Of a DNA stretch of 6,127 nt, positions 6,076 through 6,127 are shown piece by piece. Source of the stretch: an uncultured Eubacteriales bacterium (lineage in GTDB: Bacteria; Bacillota; Clostridia; Oscillospirales; CAG-272); the NCBI GenBank assembly GCA_900545935.1, contig URAP01000070.1:1-6127 (forward strand), written 5' to 3'. A program made the translations under genes and the position numbers. The notes under the pieces were generated by a model. It saw only the letters and a program-made list of their open reading frames with translations, did no database searches and was not told the DNA's origin. How positions within the stretch are numbered: the stretch's first letter is position 1; the number at the start of each line of letters is the position of its first letter.

Positions 6076-6127
6076 CTCAAAACTTTAAAATAAGAGTAGA
6101 GGCTTGTCGGTGATCCGAGTACAAGCC
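6071..6127. repeat. Direct repeat copy B (57 bp), reaching the window edge
   Basis: This second copy of the 5981-6038 repeat is offset by 89 bp and ends exactly at the last base of the window, so it may continue beyond. Between the copies lie 32 bp (6039-6070) that include GTAAAGCAATATTCGG and half of the short palindrome. Two copies at this spacing suggest part of a longer array of about 89-bp units. Confidence 0.85.
6101..6127 (-). terminator. Terminator-like hairpin in repeat copy B
   Basis: This is the same hairpin as in copy A, with both stem arms unchanged. The only difference inside it is one loop base (A to G on the plus strand). The minus-strand tail is TCTACTCTTATTTTAAAG. Keeping the stem while the loop and flanks vary hints that the fold matters. 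Confidence 0.4.

Larger units (their letters stand above)
5889..6127. other. Gene-free repeat zone upstream of the glycosyltransferase
   Basis: Apart from the repeats listed separately, I see no credible coding region here. The one minus-strand reading frame (5887-6072) is Pro/Arg-rich, is made of translated repeats and has no ribosome site. I could not pick out a convincing promoter for the glycosyltransferase gene. The AT-rich stretches at 5987-6011 and 6076-6100 are the most likely places for one. Confidence 0.6.

Noticed and set aside
5981..6127. CRISPR array
   Set aside because: There are only two 57-58 bp copies with a 32-bp interval, internal palindromes and substitutions between copies. 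Repeats are longer than usual and no cas gene is in view.

Overview
The window is a piece of a surface-polysaccharide (capsule or exopolysaccharide) gene cluster. All four recognisable genes are on the minus strand, so transcription runs from right to left. The bases are GC-rich, several ribosome binding sites have the strong AAAGGAG type, and the proteins resemble those of low-to-mid-GC Gram-positive anaerobes. I infer a Clostridia-type Firmicute (Ruminococcus/Oscillospiraceae-like gut bacterium). This is a judgement from style, not from a database match.

In order of transcription the genes are: (1) a GT4-family glycosyltransferase (4768-5877); (2) a multi-membrane-span acyltransferase-3 family protein, probably a sugar O-acetylase (3500-4627); (3) a Wzx-like oligosaccharide flippase of the MOP/PST superfamily (1791-3317); (4) an O-antigen polymerase/ligase-like membrane protein (1650 down to the left edge). 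The last gene stays open at the edge but is nearly complete. Together they fit a Wzx/Wzy-dependent pathway. The glycosyltransferase adds a sugar to a lipid-linked repeat unit in the cytoplasm, the acyltransferase decorates it, the flippase moves it across the membrane, and the polymerase joins units outside.

The genes do not overlap. They are separated by gaps of 140, 182 and 140 bp, which is loose for such an operon. Each gap holds the same 9-mer (GCGATACGG on the transcribed strand), and two of the three copies lie 15-17 nt after a stop codon. The gaps also contain small hairpins and weak AT-rich promoter-like patches.

The right end (5878-6127) has no convincing gene. It is a dense repeat zone: a G-rich degenerate tandem repeat beside the glycosyltransferase start, a perfect 11-bp-arm palindrome, and two copies of a 57-58 bp direct repeat 89 bp apart. 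Each copy ends in a conserved hairpin that looks like a leftward terminator.

The most unusual coding feature is a hydrophilic N-terminal extension of about 135 residues, rich in Ala/Ser/Gly and then Ala/Arg/Glu, on the polymerase-like protein. I found no RNA gene, CRISPR array, transposase or clearly new system.
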